Below, piece after piece: positions 1 to 7,242 of a DNA stretch of 18,453 nt. Both the position numbers and the translations under genes were made by a program. The stretch comes from Halanaerobiales bacterium (lineage in GTDB: Bacteria > Bacillota_F > Halanaerobiia > Halanaerobiales > DTU029), in contig JADQBV010000193.1 in the NCBI GenBank assembly GCA_016278415.1, positions 1 to 18,453 on the forward strand. Direction: 5' to 3'. Every line of letters begins with the position of its first letter. Within the stretch, counting starts at the first letter, position 1. The notes under the pieces were generated by a model, which made no database searches, was not told where the DNA came from, and worked only from the letters and a program-made list of their open reading frames with translations.

Positions 1-153
1 GCTGTCAGCATTAATAAGTATATACAAAAAGACTGCTTTAGTCAAAGCCGCCTACAGCCTATTATGCCCCATTAAATACTTATATATTAATTTATCTCCA
101 ATATACTCCTTAAATCTACACTAAATCAATAATATTTTAACCCTAAACTATTG

Positions 154-927
154 TTATTGCTTGCCATTTTCCATGATGATATCATAGGATATAGATGGTT
201 TATTATTACTCATCAAATACTCTATAAGGTCAGTTATTAGGGTATATTCAATATTTGTTTCCACTGAATTAAAGGTGTCAACAGTTGTATTAAATAATTG
301 AGGTATATCTAATAGTGTTTTATCTTTGGATGCTTTATCTATTAGAGAACTTATAATTTGCTGTTGTCTTTGAATTCTATCTTTCTCATCTTTTCTATAA
401 TCATACCAACGAGCATAATTTAAGGCTTCCTGTCCAGATAAGGTGATATTTCCTGCTTTTAAATCAAGATTAAGATCAGGAACAACCAATTTCTCTTGAT
501 GTTCTATTTTGACACCACCCAAATTATCAACTAAATTAATAAAACCTTGATAGCTTAATGCGAAATAGTAATTTAACTCTATTGAAGTTAAATCATTTAT
601 TTCTGCTAATAAGCCTTCTAATTCTGATTTGTCTATTGTTTCCCCAAATGTTTTTTCCTTAATCACTATATTAGTAAGTTTCAATTCATTAGTATTAGTA
701 TTTAAGTGAGCCAATACAATGGAATCTGCAGCTACTTCTCCTTTCGCTACACTTTCTGTATCATCAAGTCCTACAACTAATACTGTTAGATCCCGTTTTA
801 ATGAAGTACTGGCCATACCTGGTATAATTTGAGGATAAAAATGATAGAGATATAAACCTATAGCTAATAATATCAGAGCAACAGCAATAGCTATATATAT
901 TTTCTTATTATTATCTCCTTTTTCCAT
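154..927 (-). CDS. LytR-CpsA-Psr (LCP) family protein, divergent
   Basis: LCP proteins are membrane-anchored phosphotransferases that attach wall polymers to peptidoglycan. I chose the ATG at 927 (257 aa) because GGGAGGGG lies 9 nt upstream; an in-frame TTG at 936 abuts that site and is unlikely. One N-terminal membrane anchor spans residues about 10-30, with the LCP domain outside (about 46-200). Recognisable blocks are VLVVGLDD (49-56), AADS (66-69, where family members usually have RSDT), the LVDNLGGV block (132-139) and the LSGQEALNYAR...RIQRQQ block (163-189). The usual IPRDT motif reads IKEKT (89-93), so its arginine is Glu91, and the stretch after it is shortened. At 257 aa it is shorter than typical LCP enzymes of 300-400 aa. 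It may be a low-activity or accessory family member. Family call is firm; activity is uncertain. Confidence 0.85.
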   Translation of the reverse strand: MEKGDNNKKIYIAIAVALILLAIGLYLYHFYPQIIPGMASTSLKRDLTVLVVGLDDTESVAKGEVAADSIVLAHLNTNTNELKLTNIVIKEKTFGETIDKSELEGLLAEINDLTSIELNYYFALSYQGFINLVDNLGGVKIEHQEKLVVPDLNLDLKAGNITLSGQEALNYARWYDYRKDEKDRIQRQQQIISSLIDKASKDKTLLDIPQLFNTTVDTFNSVETNIEYTLITDLIEYLMSNNKPSISYDIIMENGKQ

Positions 928-1123
928 ATAAAACAACCCCTCCCGTTTTATTCGTTATATTCAAAATTATCAGTATTTACTATCCTGTTTAATTATAGTC
1001 ATTAATCATAATAAATAGTCCCTGTATTACTTTTTCAAGTAATCCTATTATATACTAATTCTAGAAAGAAATTAAAAATCCTTCTACATCACTATTTTTT
1101 ATCTCATGAATTTTTTTAAACTA

Positions 1124-1152
1124 TTGACACAAAAAAGTAATTATGTTATATT
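1124..1152 (+). promoter_or_regulatory. sigma-A promoter of tRNA-Leu
   Basis: A perfect -35 box TTGACA (1124-1129) and a -10 box TATATT (1147-1152) are separated by 17 nt. Initiation is predicted near 1159, about 14 nt upstream of the mature tRNA. Confidence 0.85.
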
Positions 1153-1172
1153 ATATATCGTACTATTGAGAT

Positions 1173-1260
1173 GCCGAGGTGGCGGAATTGGCAGACGCGC
1201 TAGCTTGAGGGGCTAGTGGTCTAATAGACCGTGCGGGTTCGAGTCCCGCCCTCGGCACCA
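1173..1260 (+). tRNA. tRNA-Leu (anticodon GAG)
   Basis: A class II tRNA with a long variable arm. The acceptor arms GCCGAGG (1173-1179) and CCTCGGC (1250-1256) pair fully, followed by discriminator A1257 and an encoded CCA (1258-1260). The D-loop sequence GGCAGACGC is typical of tRNA-Leu. The anticodon stem CTAGC/GCTAG (1200-1204, 1212-1216) closes the loop TTGAGGG, giving anticodon GAG (1207-1209), which reads CUC and CUU. The T arm is CGGG-TTCGAGT-CCCG. It stands alone, with its own promoter and a terminator downstream. Confidence 0.97.
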
Positions 1261-1327
1261 TACATATTTTACAAATGTTATTCCTTTCAGAACTATAACG
1301 GTCCTGAGGGGATTATTTACTCTATTC

Positions 1328-1361
1328 AAAAAAGGGATAGCCAAATGGCTATCCCTTTTTT
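1328..1361 (+). terminator. Rho-independent terminator of the tRNA-Leu transcript
   Basis: GGGATAGCC (1334-1342) pairs perfectly with GGCTATCCC (1347-1355) around an AAAT loop, preceded by six A and followed by six T (1356-1361). It ends a transcript with a trailer of about 67 nt after the tRNA. Confidence 0.92.
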
Positions 1362-1441
1362 GTCTTATATTTAATTTTTAGCTACCTTTTCTATTACTAT
1401 ATAGATTTCTATAAAAATATTCTCCTATTTAGAAATTTAAC

Positions 1442-1470
1442 TTGCAAATTTATCTATGTAAGTGTATAAT
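1442..1470 (+). promoter_or_regulatory. probable sigma-A promoter of the DUF6323-DUF6179 operon
   Basis: TTGCAA (1442-1447) and a consensus TATAAT (1465-1470) are separated by 17 nt, leaving a leader of about 115 nt before the ATG at 1594. Two weaker candidates lie closer: TTGACT (1481-1486) with TATACA (1505-1510), and TTGTCA (1538-1543) with TATTTA (1561-1566). The rest of the very AT-rich 1362-1593 interval shows no other feature. Confidence 0.55.
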
Positions 1471-1593
1471 TAATATTTACTTGACTCATTTAATTAATAG
1501 TATTTATACATATTTAATATAACATATTTATAGCAATTTGTCAAGCACTTTTAATAAATTTATTTACAAATTTTATTTTCAGGAGGTTACAAT

Positions 1594-2055
1594 ATGAATT
1601 TACCTGATATCTTTAACCGTAAAAAGGCCTATCTTTCAAATATTATGGAAACCAATCTTAAATCACAAAAATATGGTCTTATATTAAAAGAAAAAGATGC
1701 ATTAGAAATTTTAAAAGAGAGAGAATCCGTACTCCTGGATCAAGGCAGGGTAGAATTAGATGTAGAAGTTACTGTGAGAATAATAGAATTCCTTCATTCT
1801 TCCCCCTATGTCAACAAATATAATTACTCTGACGCAGTTATTGGATTACAAGAAATATTCTATTATTTAAAAACTGAGACAGATGATAAAATTTCAGATA
1901 ATAAGTTATTAAAAACAATATTAAAACTTTATAATAAACCCTGCAACGGTTCTCTTGATCTACTAAAAGGTAGAGAGGCAGATAAAATAATCAAAGCTGT
2001 AAGGAACCATCAGGATCTACCTGTAACAGCGAAGGGGGTTTTTAATAATGAATAA
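1594..2055 (+). CDS. DUF6323 family protein
   Basis: Function is unknown. I recognise the family from the central block at residues about 71-120: a SPYV motif, then an aromatic EIFYYLKTET stretch, then ISDNKLL, then a CNGSLDLLKG block. This is the conserved core of DUF6323 proteins of Clostridia, which are about 150-160 aa, so the 153-aa length fits. The protein has no signal peptide or membrane segment and is predicted to be helical and cytoplasmic. The start is well supported by AGGAGG at 1581-1586. Its last 8 nt overlap the next gene, so the two are probably translationally coupled. I know of DUF6323 and DUF6179 genes lying side by side in other Firmicutes, which suggests a joint role, but none has been assigned as far as I know. 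Confidence 0.75.
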   Translation: MNLPDIFNRKKAYLSNIMETNLKSQKYGLILKEKDALEILKERESVLLDQGRVELDVEVTVRIIEFLHSSPYVNKYNYSDAVIGLQEIFYYLKTETDDKISDNKLLKTILKLYNKPCNGSLDLLKGREADKIIKAVRNHQDLPVTAKGVFNNE

Positions 2056-3445
2056 TATCCAAGCAGTAAAAAATCAATCCAGAATAAAAAAAGAAGATCT
2101 CAGTAAATATCACTATACTATCTCATTACTCCAGGAAGCAAAAGAGAAAAATCTTATTGATCAAAATACAATCGCGGTTATCCAGCAAGATATACTTTTA
2201 ATACTGAAAGAATTAATACAAAAGTATACTGAAGGAAAAAGTAGTTCTGTTAAAGTGGAAACAGCCGAGAGCATACAGGCATCTATTCTTTATACAATAG
2301 ATTGTAGCCTTACTATTTGTTCCAGCCCAGCAGAAAGTTTAGAAATAATCCAACAAAAGAAAATGAATGAAATATATAAACATGGTATCAAAATAATAGA
2401 AAAAAATATTGTTGATTCTGAAAAATTATATAATGAAATTAAGAACCACAGGTTAAACATACCGCTGGAAGTCTACAATTTAACAATAGATCAAGCTTTA
2501 CCTGATTTTTTTACTAAATATGATCTTAAGTATAGGGCTGACAATACTATGACTATGATAGATTACCCCCTGGTATTTGATGATATGAAGGTTCAAGGGG
2601 TCTCATATATAAAGAATTACCTTGATACATTTTTATTAGAAACTACATTTTGTAATTTTTTTGATATCAATGATATAAAAAATTTACTAGTAAAATATGG
2701 GTACCTTTATGATATAGAATACAAAGAATCTCTAATAAATGTATTTGAACTTGTACTGAACAATTCTATCTTTTCTTCTTTATTAAATAATAATGTAAGT
2801 AGCTTAGAAATATCAATCTCAAAATATAACATGCTTGTGGAATTATTTAAAGAAACTCCACCTGAAGAAATTAGCATTCTTATAAAAAATTCTATCAAAA
2901 AAATTATTCAAAACTTAGATATTCAGAATAAAAAATTAACATTGTATATGAAAAACTATATACCAGTTTTTATGAGTAGATTACTTAATACTATTGAAAA
3001 TAACTGCCTATATAATCTTACATTAACTGACATTAATAATCAAAGAAAAGATAAAATTATTTTCTCATCACAAGATAGTATGAGCAATAATATATTTCGC
3101 AATCTAGTAGATATGATAAACAATTGTACAAAAACAGAAGATAAAATAAATATAATAAAAAGTAAAGTTAAATCCATCGATGACTTCCTTGACATCTTGT
3201 CAGCGGATTGTTTATATGATAACGACTTTTTTGAACTTTACCGCAGTATCAGTGATATGGAATTGGCAATACTGGCTAAATTAGTATTTTTTGAAGAGAT
3301 TAGGAGCGGCCAATTTAATATACTCATGCTAGAAACAAATGAAGATATAGAGGAATGGAAAGTCCACTATATAAACTTTTTAAATCAATTAAGTAAAAGC
3401 AAAAAAGCTAATTTAATGAAGCTAATAAATAAAATAGAATTTTAA
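2048..3445 (+). CDS. DUF6179 family protein
   Basis: Function is unknown. The 465-aa protein has the DUF6179 layout: an N-terminal helical block with LLQEAKEKNLID (about 27-38), a KYTEGKSSSVKVETAESI block (about 59-76), a central FFTKYDLKYRA...IDYPL segment (about 154-174) and an ETTFCNFF block (about 198-205). No catalytic motif, signal peptide or membrane segment can be seen. It is probably a soluble all-helical protein. It starts inside the DUF6323 gene with an 8-nt overlap, and GGGGG at 2035-2039 can serve as a ribosome site. No convincing terminator was seen in 3446-3565. The call rests on recalled family features and on the partner gene. Confidence 0.7.
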   Translation: MNNIQAVKNQSRIKKEDLSKYHYTISLLQEAKEKNLIDQNTIAVIQQDILLILKELIQKYTEGKSSSVKVETAESIQASILYTIDCSLTICSSPAESLEIIQQKKMNEIYKHGIKIIEKNIVDSEKLYNEIKNHRLNIPLEVYNLTIDQALPDFFTKYDLKYRADNTMTMIDYPLVFDDMKVQGVSYIKNYLDTFLLETTFCNFFDINDIKNLLVKYGYLYDIEYKESLINVFELVLNNSIFSSLLNNNVSSLEISISKYNMLVELFKETPPEEISILIKNSIKKIIQNLDIQNKKLTLYMKNYIPVFMSRLLNTIENNCLYNLTLTDINNQRKDKIIFSSQDSMSNNIFRNLVDMINNCTKTEDKINIIKSKVKSIDDFLDILSADCLYDNDFFELYRSISDMELAILAKLVFFEEIRSGQFNILMLETNEDIEEWKVHYINFLNQLSKSKKANLMKLINKIEF

Positions 3446-3565
3446 GCATTTACTTTATCCTAGATAGAGTCAAAAAGATGATAACTTTGAAACTTTAGAA
3501 AGATTTTTTACCCTTATTTTTTCTTTAAACTCCCTCTTGAAAAAATAGGCCGTTCGTCAATTTTA

Positions 3566-4261
3566 TCAAATATCTAAAGTAAACTGCTCCAGAAATTCTG
3601 CACATCTGACAGAAGCCAGTTTAAGGAATTTATTAAATGCTATATGTGCTTCTGAACCCGGGGTATCAGAGATAGACCTGATGACTATATAGGGTATTTC
3701 AGACAGCAGACAGACATGGGCTATTGCAGCAGCCTCCATATCACCACAGTAGGCGCCAAATTCCTTATATATTGCGGCCTGTTTTTGAGGATCATTATTA
3801 AACTGATCTCCCGTGGCAATAGGCCCCATCAAGATATCATATTTTTTTTCTGTAATCTTTTGCATTGAATTTTTACAATGTTCAATAAGCCCTTGATCAG
3901 CCTTTATATACCTGTCATCGATTCCGGTAATATAGCCCTTTTCATGTCCGAAAGCAGTTAAATCCACATCATGATAAACACAAGAAGTGGAAATCACTAT
4001 ATCCCCTATTTCAAGTTCAGGTTTTAAACCACCGGCAGAACCAATATTAATAATTGAAGATATTTTAAATTTATCGATCATTATCTGTGTGCAACGAGCA
4101 GCATTTACCTTACCTATACCCGACTGTCCAACAACACATTTTACGCCATTGATATTACCTTCCCAATATTTGATATTGTAATATTCAAAGTACTCTTTGT
4201 CTTGAAGTATATTCAGTATAGCCTCAACTTCCTCATCCATAGCTCCAATTATACCGTACAT
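3566..4261 (-). CDS. mtnN: 5'-methylthioadenosine/S-adenosylhomocysteine nucleosidase
   Basis: This cytoplasmic enzyme cleaves adenine from S-adenosylhomocysteine and methylthioadenosine, giving S-ribosylhomocysteine (the LuxS substrate) and methylthioribose. The 231 aa match the usual family length. The N-terminus GIIGAMDEEVEA carries the catalytic glutamate (Glu11, equivalent to E. coli Glu12). INIGSAGG (71-78) is the nucleoside phosphorylase-like glycine motif. The GDMEAAAIAHVC block holds Glu176, and RSISD holds the purine-binding, proton-donating Asp199. GGAG lies 10 nt before the ATG. It is downstream of luxS with a 17-nt gap, so the two genes form one operon for consecutive steps of the activated methyl cycle and AI-2 formation. 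Confidence 0.97.
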   Translation of the reverse strand: MYGIIGAMDEEVEAILNILQDKEYFEYYNIKYWEGNINGVKCVVGQSGIGKVNAARCTQIMIDKFKISSIINIGSAGGLKPELEIGDIVISTSCVYHDVDLTAFGHEKGYITGIDDRYIKADQGLIEHCKNSMQKITEKKYDILMGPIATGDQFNNDPQKQAAIYKEFGAYCGDMEAAAIAHVCLLSEIPYIVIRSISDTPGSEAHIAFNKFLKLASVRCAEFLEQFTLDI

Positions 4262-4278
4262 GTTATCATCACTCCATA

Positions 4279-4755
4279 TTATTTAGGGTATCTCATATTT
4301 TTTTCTTTGATATTAGTTAAAATCTTAAGGTATTTTTCTGCATAATACCTGGCCATAGGGAGATTCATATCAAGATAGTTTCCACATTCCTCTGCAGCTG
4401 CACCGGGAATATCTCCTTCAAATTGTATTATAAATTTACATAAATCTATTAGTAATTCTACAATATCCTCTGGTTGAGAGTCTTCATTAATTATCAAATA
4501 AAATCCGGTTCTACACCCCATGGGTCCAAAATATATAATTTTTTCAGCAAATTGTTCATTATTCCTTAAAAAGGTGGCCCCTAAATGTTCAAAAGCATGG
4601 AGCTCTGCCGTATTAATAACTGGCTCAAAATTTGGTCGTATCATTCTTAAATCAAAAGTTGTAATAATATTTTCCCCTACCCTATCCTTTCGTGAAATAT
4701 AGACCCCGGGGATTAACTTCATATGATCAACAGTAAAACTGCTTATTTTTTCCAT
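4279..4755 (-). CDS. luxS: S-ribosylhomocysteine lyase (AI-2 synthesis)
   Basis: LuxS converts S-ribosylhomocysteine to homocysteine and 4,5-dihydroxy-2,3-pentanedione, the precursor of autoinducer-2. The 158 aa are full length. The metal-binding HAFEH motif supplies His53 and His57, with Glu56 as general base. GPMGCRTGFY holds the catalytic Cys81, and AAEECGNY supplies the third metal ligand, Cys124. AGGAGG lies just upstream of the ATG at 4755. It is the first gene of the luxS-mtnN operon. No quorum-sensing receptor is in this window, so a purely metabolic recycling role is equally possible. Confidence 0.97.
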   Translation of the reverse strand: MEKISSFTVDHMKLIPGVYISRKDRVGENIITTFDLRMIRPNFEPVINTAELHAFEHLGATFLRNNEQFAEKIIYFGPMGCRTGFYLIINEDSQPEDIVELLIDLCKFIIQFEGDIPGAAAEECGNYLDMNLPMARYYAEKYLKILTNIKEKNMRYPK

Positions 4756-4960
4756 GACTATTACCTCCTAAAAGAATATCTAACTTTAAAATCAAAAATT
4801 AATCTATATTTATTATATTATAACATTCATGACCTATAAATAATATTCTTTATTTTTTAATAAAATCCTGCTTGATAAATAATTGAACTTGCTGACAGAC
4901 TTCCACAAGTCAATAAATTCAAAAAAGCTTAACAGGAACATACCCCTATACAGACTGTTA

Positions 4961-4990
4961 TTAACTAAATATATTTATGTAGAATATACT
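4961..4990 (+). promoter_or_regulatory. probable promoter of the LysM gene
   Basis: TTAACT (4961-4966) and TATACT (4985-4990) are separated by 18 nt. Predicted initiation near 4997 lies downstream of the in-frame TTG at 4883 and so supports the start at 5030. Confidence 0.45.
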
Positions 4991-5029
4991 GATAATAAAA
5001 TAATCTTAAAAGGAAAGGATGAAACTTCA

Positions 5030-5551
5030 ATGACAAGACAATGTCCACCAAATACTTTTACTTACACTATTAAGCCGGGTGATACATTCTATAGCCTGGC
5101 ACGAAGGTATAATACAACTGTTTCTGCACTTATTTCTGCAAATCCGGAAATAAACCCTGAAAATTTACAAATTGGGTTACATATTTGTATTCCCCGACAA
5201 ACAAGATTCCCACCTTGCCCTGAAGGAAACTATTATAAAGTAAAGCCATCTGATACTTTGTATGCAATAGCTAGGCGTTTTAATATATCAGTAGATGACC
5301 TAAAAGAAGCAAATCCTTTTGTTGAAGCAGAAACCCTGCAGGCAGGTGAAATAATCTGCATTCCTGTTGCAACACCACCTGTAGACTGTCCTCAAGGGGC
5401 CAGAAGTTATACTGTACAGGCAGGAGATACATTTTATAGTCTGGCTCAAAGGTTCAATACTACTGTAGATGAAATTAGACAGCTTAATCCTGGTATAAAT
5501 CCAGATGCTTTATTAATAGATCAAAATATCTGCATTCCAGGATCTGAGTAA
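5030..5551 (+). CDS. triple LysM repeat protein
   Basis: LysM modules of about 45 residues bind GlcNAc-containing glycans such as peptidoglycan. This 173-aa protein is almost entirely three modules, at residues about 11-55, 68-112 and 126-170. Each has the pattern Y-x-V/I-x-x-x-D-T-hydrophobic-Y-x-hydrophobic-A-x-R-F/Y-N and ends in hydrophobic-C-I-P. Short Cys-Pro linkers precede each module (QCPP, PPCP, DCPQ). There is no catalytic domain and no obvious signal peptide, so how it reaches the wall is unclear. The frame is open to a TTG at 4883, but I prefer the ATG at 5030: AAAGGA lies 10 nt upstream and the upstream 49 codons do not resemble LysM. A terminator follows at 5607. Confidence 0.88.
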   Translation: MTRQCPPNTFTYTIKPGDTFYSLARRYNTTVSALISANPEINPENLQIGLHICIPRQTRFPPCPEGNYYKVKPSDTLYAIARRFNISVDDLKEANPFVEAETLQAGEIICIPVATPPVDCPQGARSYTVQAGDTFYSLAQRFNTTVDEIRQLNPGINPDALLIDQNICIPGSE

Positions 5552-5606
5552 ATTTGAGTACTCTGAATTTATTAACAAATATTTTTATAATTTCAATAAA
5601 TAATTG

Positions 5607-5635
5607 AGGGATAGCAGAGGCTATCCCTTTTGTTG
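5607..5635 (+). terminator. terminator after the LysM gene
   Basis: AGGGATAGC (5607-5615) pairs with GCTATCCCT (5620-5628) around an AGAG loop, followed by a T-rich tract. A near-identical hairpin lies at 7135-7154 as part of the duplicated segment. Confidence 0.75.
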
Positions 5636-5715
5636 TTTTATACTAGGTTTTCTTTATTATTGACGGTCAAATAAACAGATTAGGTTTTAGAGTATTTTTT
5701 CTTTACTATCCCATC

Positions 5716-5756
5716 TTAAAAACATACTCAACCCCAAAAAAGAAACTCTCCTCTGG
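5716..5756 (-). pseudogene. relic of the outer-membrane protein gene
   Basis: The stop codon and last two or so codons of the gene at 7243-8007 are joined directly to codons about 27-37 of the same gene (5723-5756 matches 7896-7929 at 32 of 34 bases). The signal peptide region and almost the whole barrel are missing. The joint falls on a short shared ACAT sequence, which suggests deletion between microhomologies. It cannot be expressed as a working protein. Confidence 0.7.
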
Positions 5757-5858
5757 AACTATATTCCATTTTTTTGTCTATAAAATGAAGAATTTAGTGA
5801 ATTATGCAAAATGCAAGGCTTTACACAATTTCACTTGCCTTCGGCACTATCTTCCCCC

Positions 5859-6018
5859 TTTTAATCCCCCTTATAAGCCTAGAACACCCTCTACTTGTCG
5901 TTCAACTGACTGCCCAACATTGCCAACACAAAAACTCAAAAAAATGAAATCTCCTACCTCAACATAACCCGAATAAGCATTTTCTTCATTTACGTCTTTT
6001 CTTATTATTCTTTTCCAT
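5859..6018 (-). pseudogene. relic of the RidA-family gene
   Basis: This is a broken copy of the gene at 8246-8614. The start region is kept, including a good GAGGAGG ribosome site before the ATG at 6018, but an extra A in codons 2-3 shifts the frame and leads to a stop at codon 11. In the original frame the relic would continue through the residues matching NVGKSVERQIEGAL of the intact protein. It then jumps across a deletion (right-copy 8265-8475 absent) to a 3' remnant around 5859-5879. About 33 bases of the azlD 3' end follow at 6091-6123. Confidence 0.82.
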
Positions 6019-6184
6019 TATGTACCTCCTCAAAGTTTTTTACTTACAATCCATTCTCTTTTTAACAAATCCACAAAGAGCCTAACAAATCTAAATCACA
6101 AGTTCTATTATAAATACCGAAAGGCATTAGTCTTAACTTATATATCTAATTTATTTTTCTTGGTTTAAGTAAAAAATCCTGCAA

Positions 6185-6422
6185 TACAACTATTTATTTA
6201 ACAGTAAATATCTTTCTTAAAGACATAAATAAATACTATAAGCACAATAAAAAAATCACTATAACTTAAATAAGGACATTTGCCCGCATATATATAAGTC
6301 AAAAGTGATTTATATAGTGTTAATTATTATCCATGAAAAAATACTGTTTTACCTATATTTAGATCAATATTTGAGCACCCTCACAATAAGAAAGACTTGT
6401 TAATATAACTACATACCCAAAA
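6185..6422. other. intergenic stretch, 238 bases
   Basis: AT-rich sequence between the last left-copy block and the NlpC-like gene. It has no counterpart in the right copy. Apart from the possible terminator at 6246-6319 I see nothing in it. Confidence 0.5.
6246..6319 (-). terminator. possible terminator of the NlpC/P60-like gene
   Basis: On the minus strand CACTATA (6313-6319) pairs with TATAGTG (6257-6263), and a run of T follows (poly-A at 6249-6255 on the plus strand). The enclosed loop is long, about 50 nt, although GAC/GTC can pair within it. It lies about 100 nt downstream of the stop at 6423. Confidence 0.35.
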
Positions 6423-6959
6423 CTAAGAAACTTTAATTACTTCTTTTAGATTACCTTTGTAAATAATGTTGCCCTTTAAGTCAATCAAATTTTGAGGCCT
6501 AACCAGGTTTCCTGAAATTTCAAAATCTACAATGCCACATTCTTTTAAAATATAGTACACAAACTCTGAACATAAAAAACGGTTATTATAATATACTGGT
6601 TTGTTAAATAAACTATGAAAGAGTCCTCTATAATTATATTTATATCTACTACTATTCATCATAAAATTATTCAGTAAATCTTTAGTATTTTTGTACTGAT
6701 TTTTTGAGACCTCTACTTTTATAATAACACCAGGTACTACCTTAGAAAATCTATAAATACCTTCATTAATATTTTCTTTTTTAAACCTGCCCAGAAAGGG
6801 ATTATAAGTGTATTTTCTACCAAAACTATATAAATAATTAAGCTCTTCATCCAATGAAATAGCAGCATGGGTATATTCATCTTTTTTAATAATTTGGATT
6901 AGTTTTGACATTGTCGTATTAGTCGTAGTAAGAACCACATATAGAAAAAACTTCTCCAT
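6423..6959 (-). CDS. permuted NlpC/P60-like (YiiX-type) papain-fold protein
   Basis: A 178-aa protein resembling the circularly permuted NlpC/P60 group (YiiX/YebB-like), thiol hydrolases whose substrates are mostly unknown. In this group the histidine comes first and the cysteine last. Here YTHAAISLDEE holds His31, followed by the family-typical YSFGRK (45-50) and NPF (53-55) stretches. RFLCSEFVYYIL holds the putative nucleophile Cys130 near the C-terminal end. There is no signal peptide or membrane segment. AAGGAG lies about 10 nt before the ATG at 6959. The gene is intact although it lies inside the decayed left copy, and it has no counterpart in the right copy. It therefore either entered there after the duplication or was lost from the right copy. 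Confidence 0.72.
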   Translation of the reverse strand: MEKFFLYVVLTTTNTTMSKLIQIIKKDEYTHAAISLDEELNYLYSFGRKYTYNPFLGRFKKENINEGIYRFSKVVPGVIIKVEVSKNQYKNTKDLLNNFMMNSSRYKYNYRGLFHSLFNKPVYYNNRFLCSEFVYYILKECGIVDFEISGNLVRPQNLIDLKGNIIYKGNLKEVIKVS

Positions 6960-7134
6960 TTTAAGGCATCTCCTTATCGAATTATCTTTAACAATAATTA
7001 CATCAGTACACTAATTTCTGTTTCATAAGTATAATGCTTTTTTGCTCGATTTGCAAGTAATAATCAATTCTACTTGCAGGTCTTCATTATTTAATATACT
7101 CTTACTAATTATAAATATTTCACTTAAGAATAGA

Positions 7135-7160
7135 GGGATAGCAGAGGCTATCCCCTTTGT
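7135..7160 (+). terminator. duplicated copy of the LysM-gene terminator hairpin
   Basis: GGGATAGC (7135-7142) and GCTATCCC (7147-7154) enclose the same AGAG loop as at 5607-5628, followed by CTTTGTTGTTTTA. No plus-strand gene precedes it, so it is probably a passive copy. On the minus strand, downstream of the outer-membrane gene, the T tract is poor. Confidence 0.5.
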
Positions 7161-7242
7161 TGTTTTATATTAGATTTTCTATATTTATGATGATCAAATA
7201 AATAATTTCATTTTTTAGAGGTTTTTTCTTTATTATCCCCTT

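Larger units (their letters stand above)
5588..7102. repeat. left (decayed) copy of a tandem duplication
   Basis: Blocks of this stretch match, in the same order and orientation, blocks of 7115-10181. By hand: 5606-5722 with 7133-7250; 5723-5756 with 7896-7929 (32/34); 5756-5809 with 8076-8130; 5859-5879 with 8244-8264; 5879-6123 with 8476-8713; 6127-6184 with 9712-9769 (58/58); 6984-7055 with 9934-10005 (about 63/72); 7068-7102 with 10147-10181 (32/35). Between blocks the left copy lacks most of the outer-membrane gene, the middle of the RidA gene, nearly all of azlD and azlC, and most of the peptidase. 5810-5858 and 6185-6983 have no counterpart on the right. Confidence 0.85.

Noticed and set aside
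26..43. Hairpin GACT-GCTTT-AGTC beside an A-run, as a terminator of the LCP gene
   Set aside because: The stem is only 4 bp and it lies more than 110 nt from the stop codon.
2707..2898. Minus-strand open frame opposite the DUF6179 gene
   Set aside because: Antisense shadow without a start signal or domain.
5785..5967. Open frame of 60 codons on the plus strand
   Set aside because: It is the antisense strand of the RidA relic, and the matching antisense frame also appears over the intact RidA gene (8364-8573).
5588..7102. CRISPR array as an explanation of the repeated blocks
   Set aside because: The blocks are few, of unequal length and collinear with genes; there are no regularly spaced short repeats.
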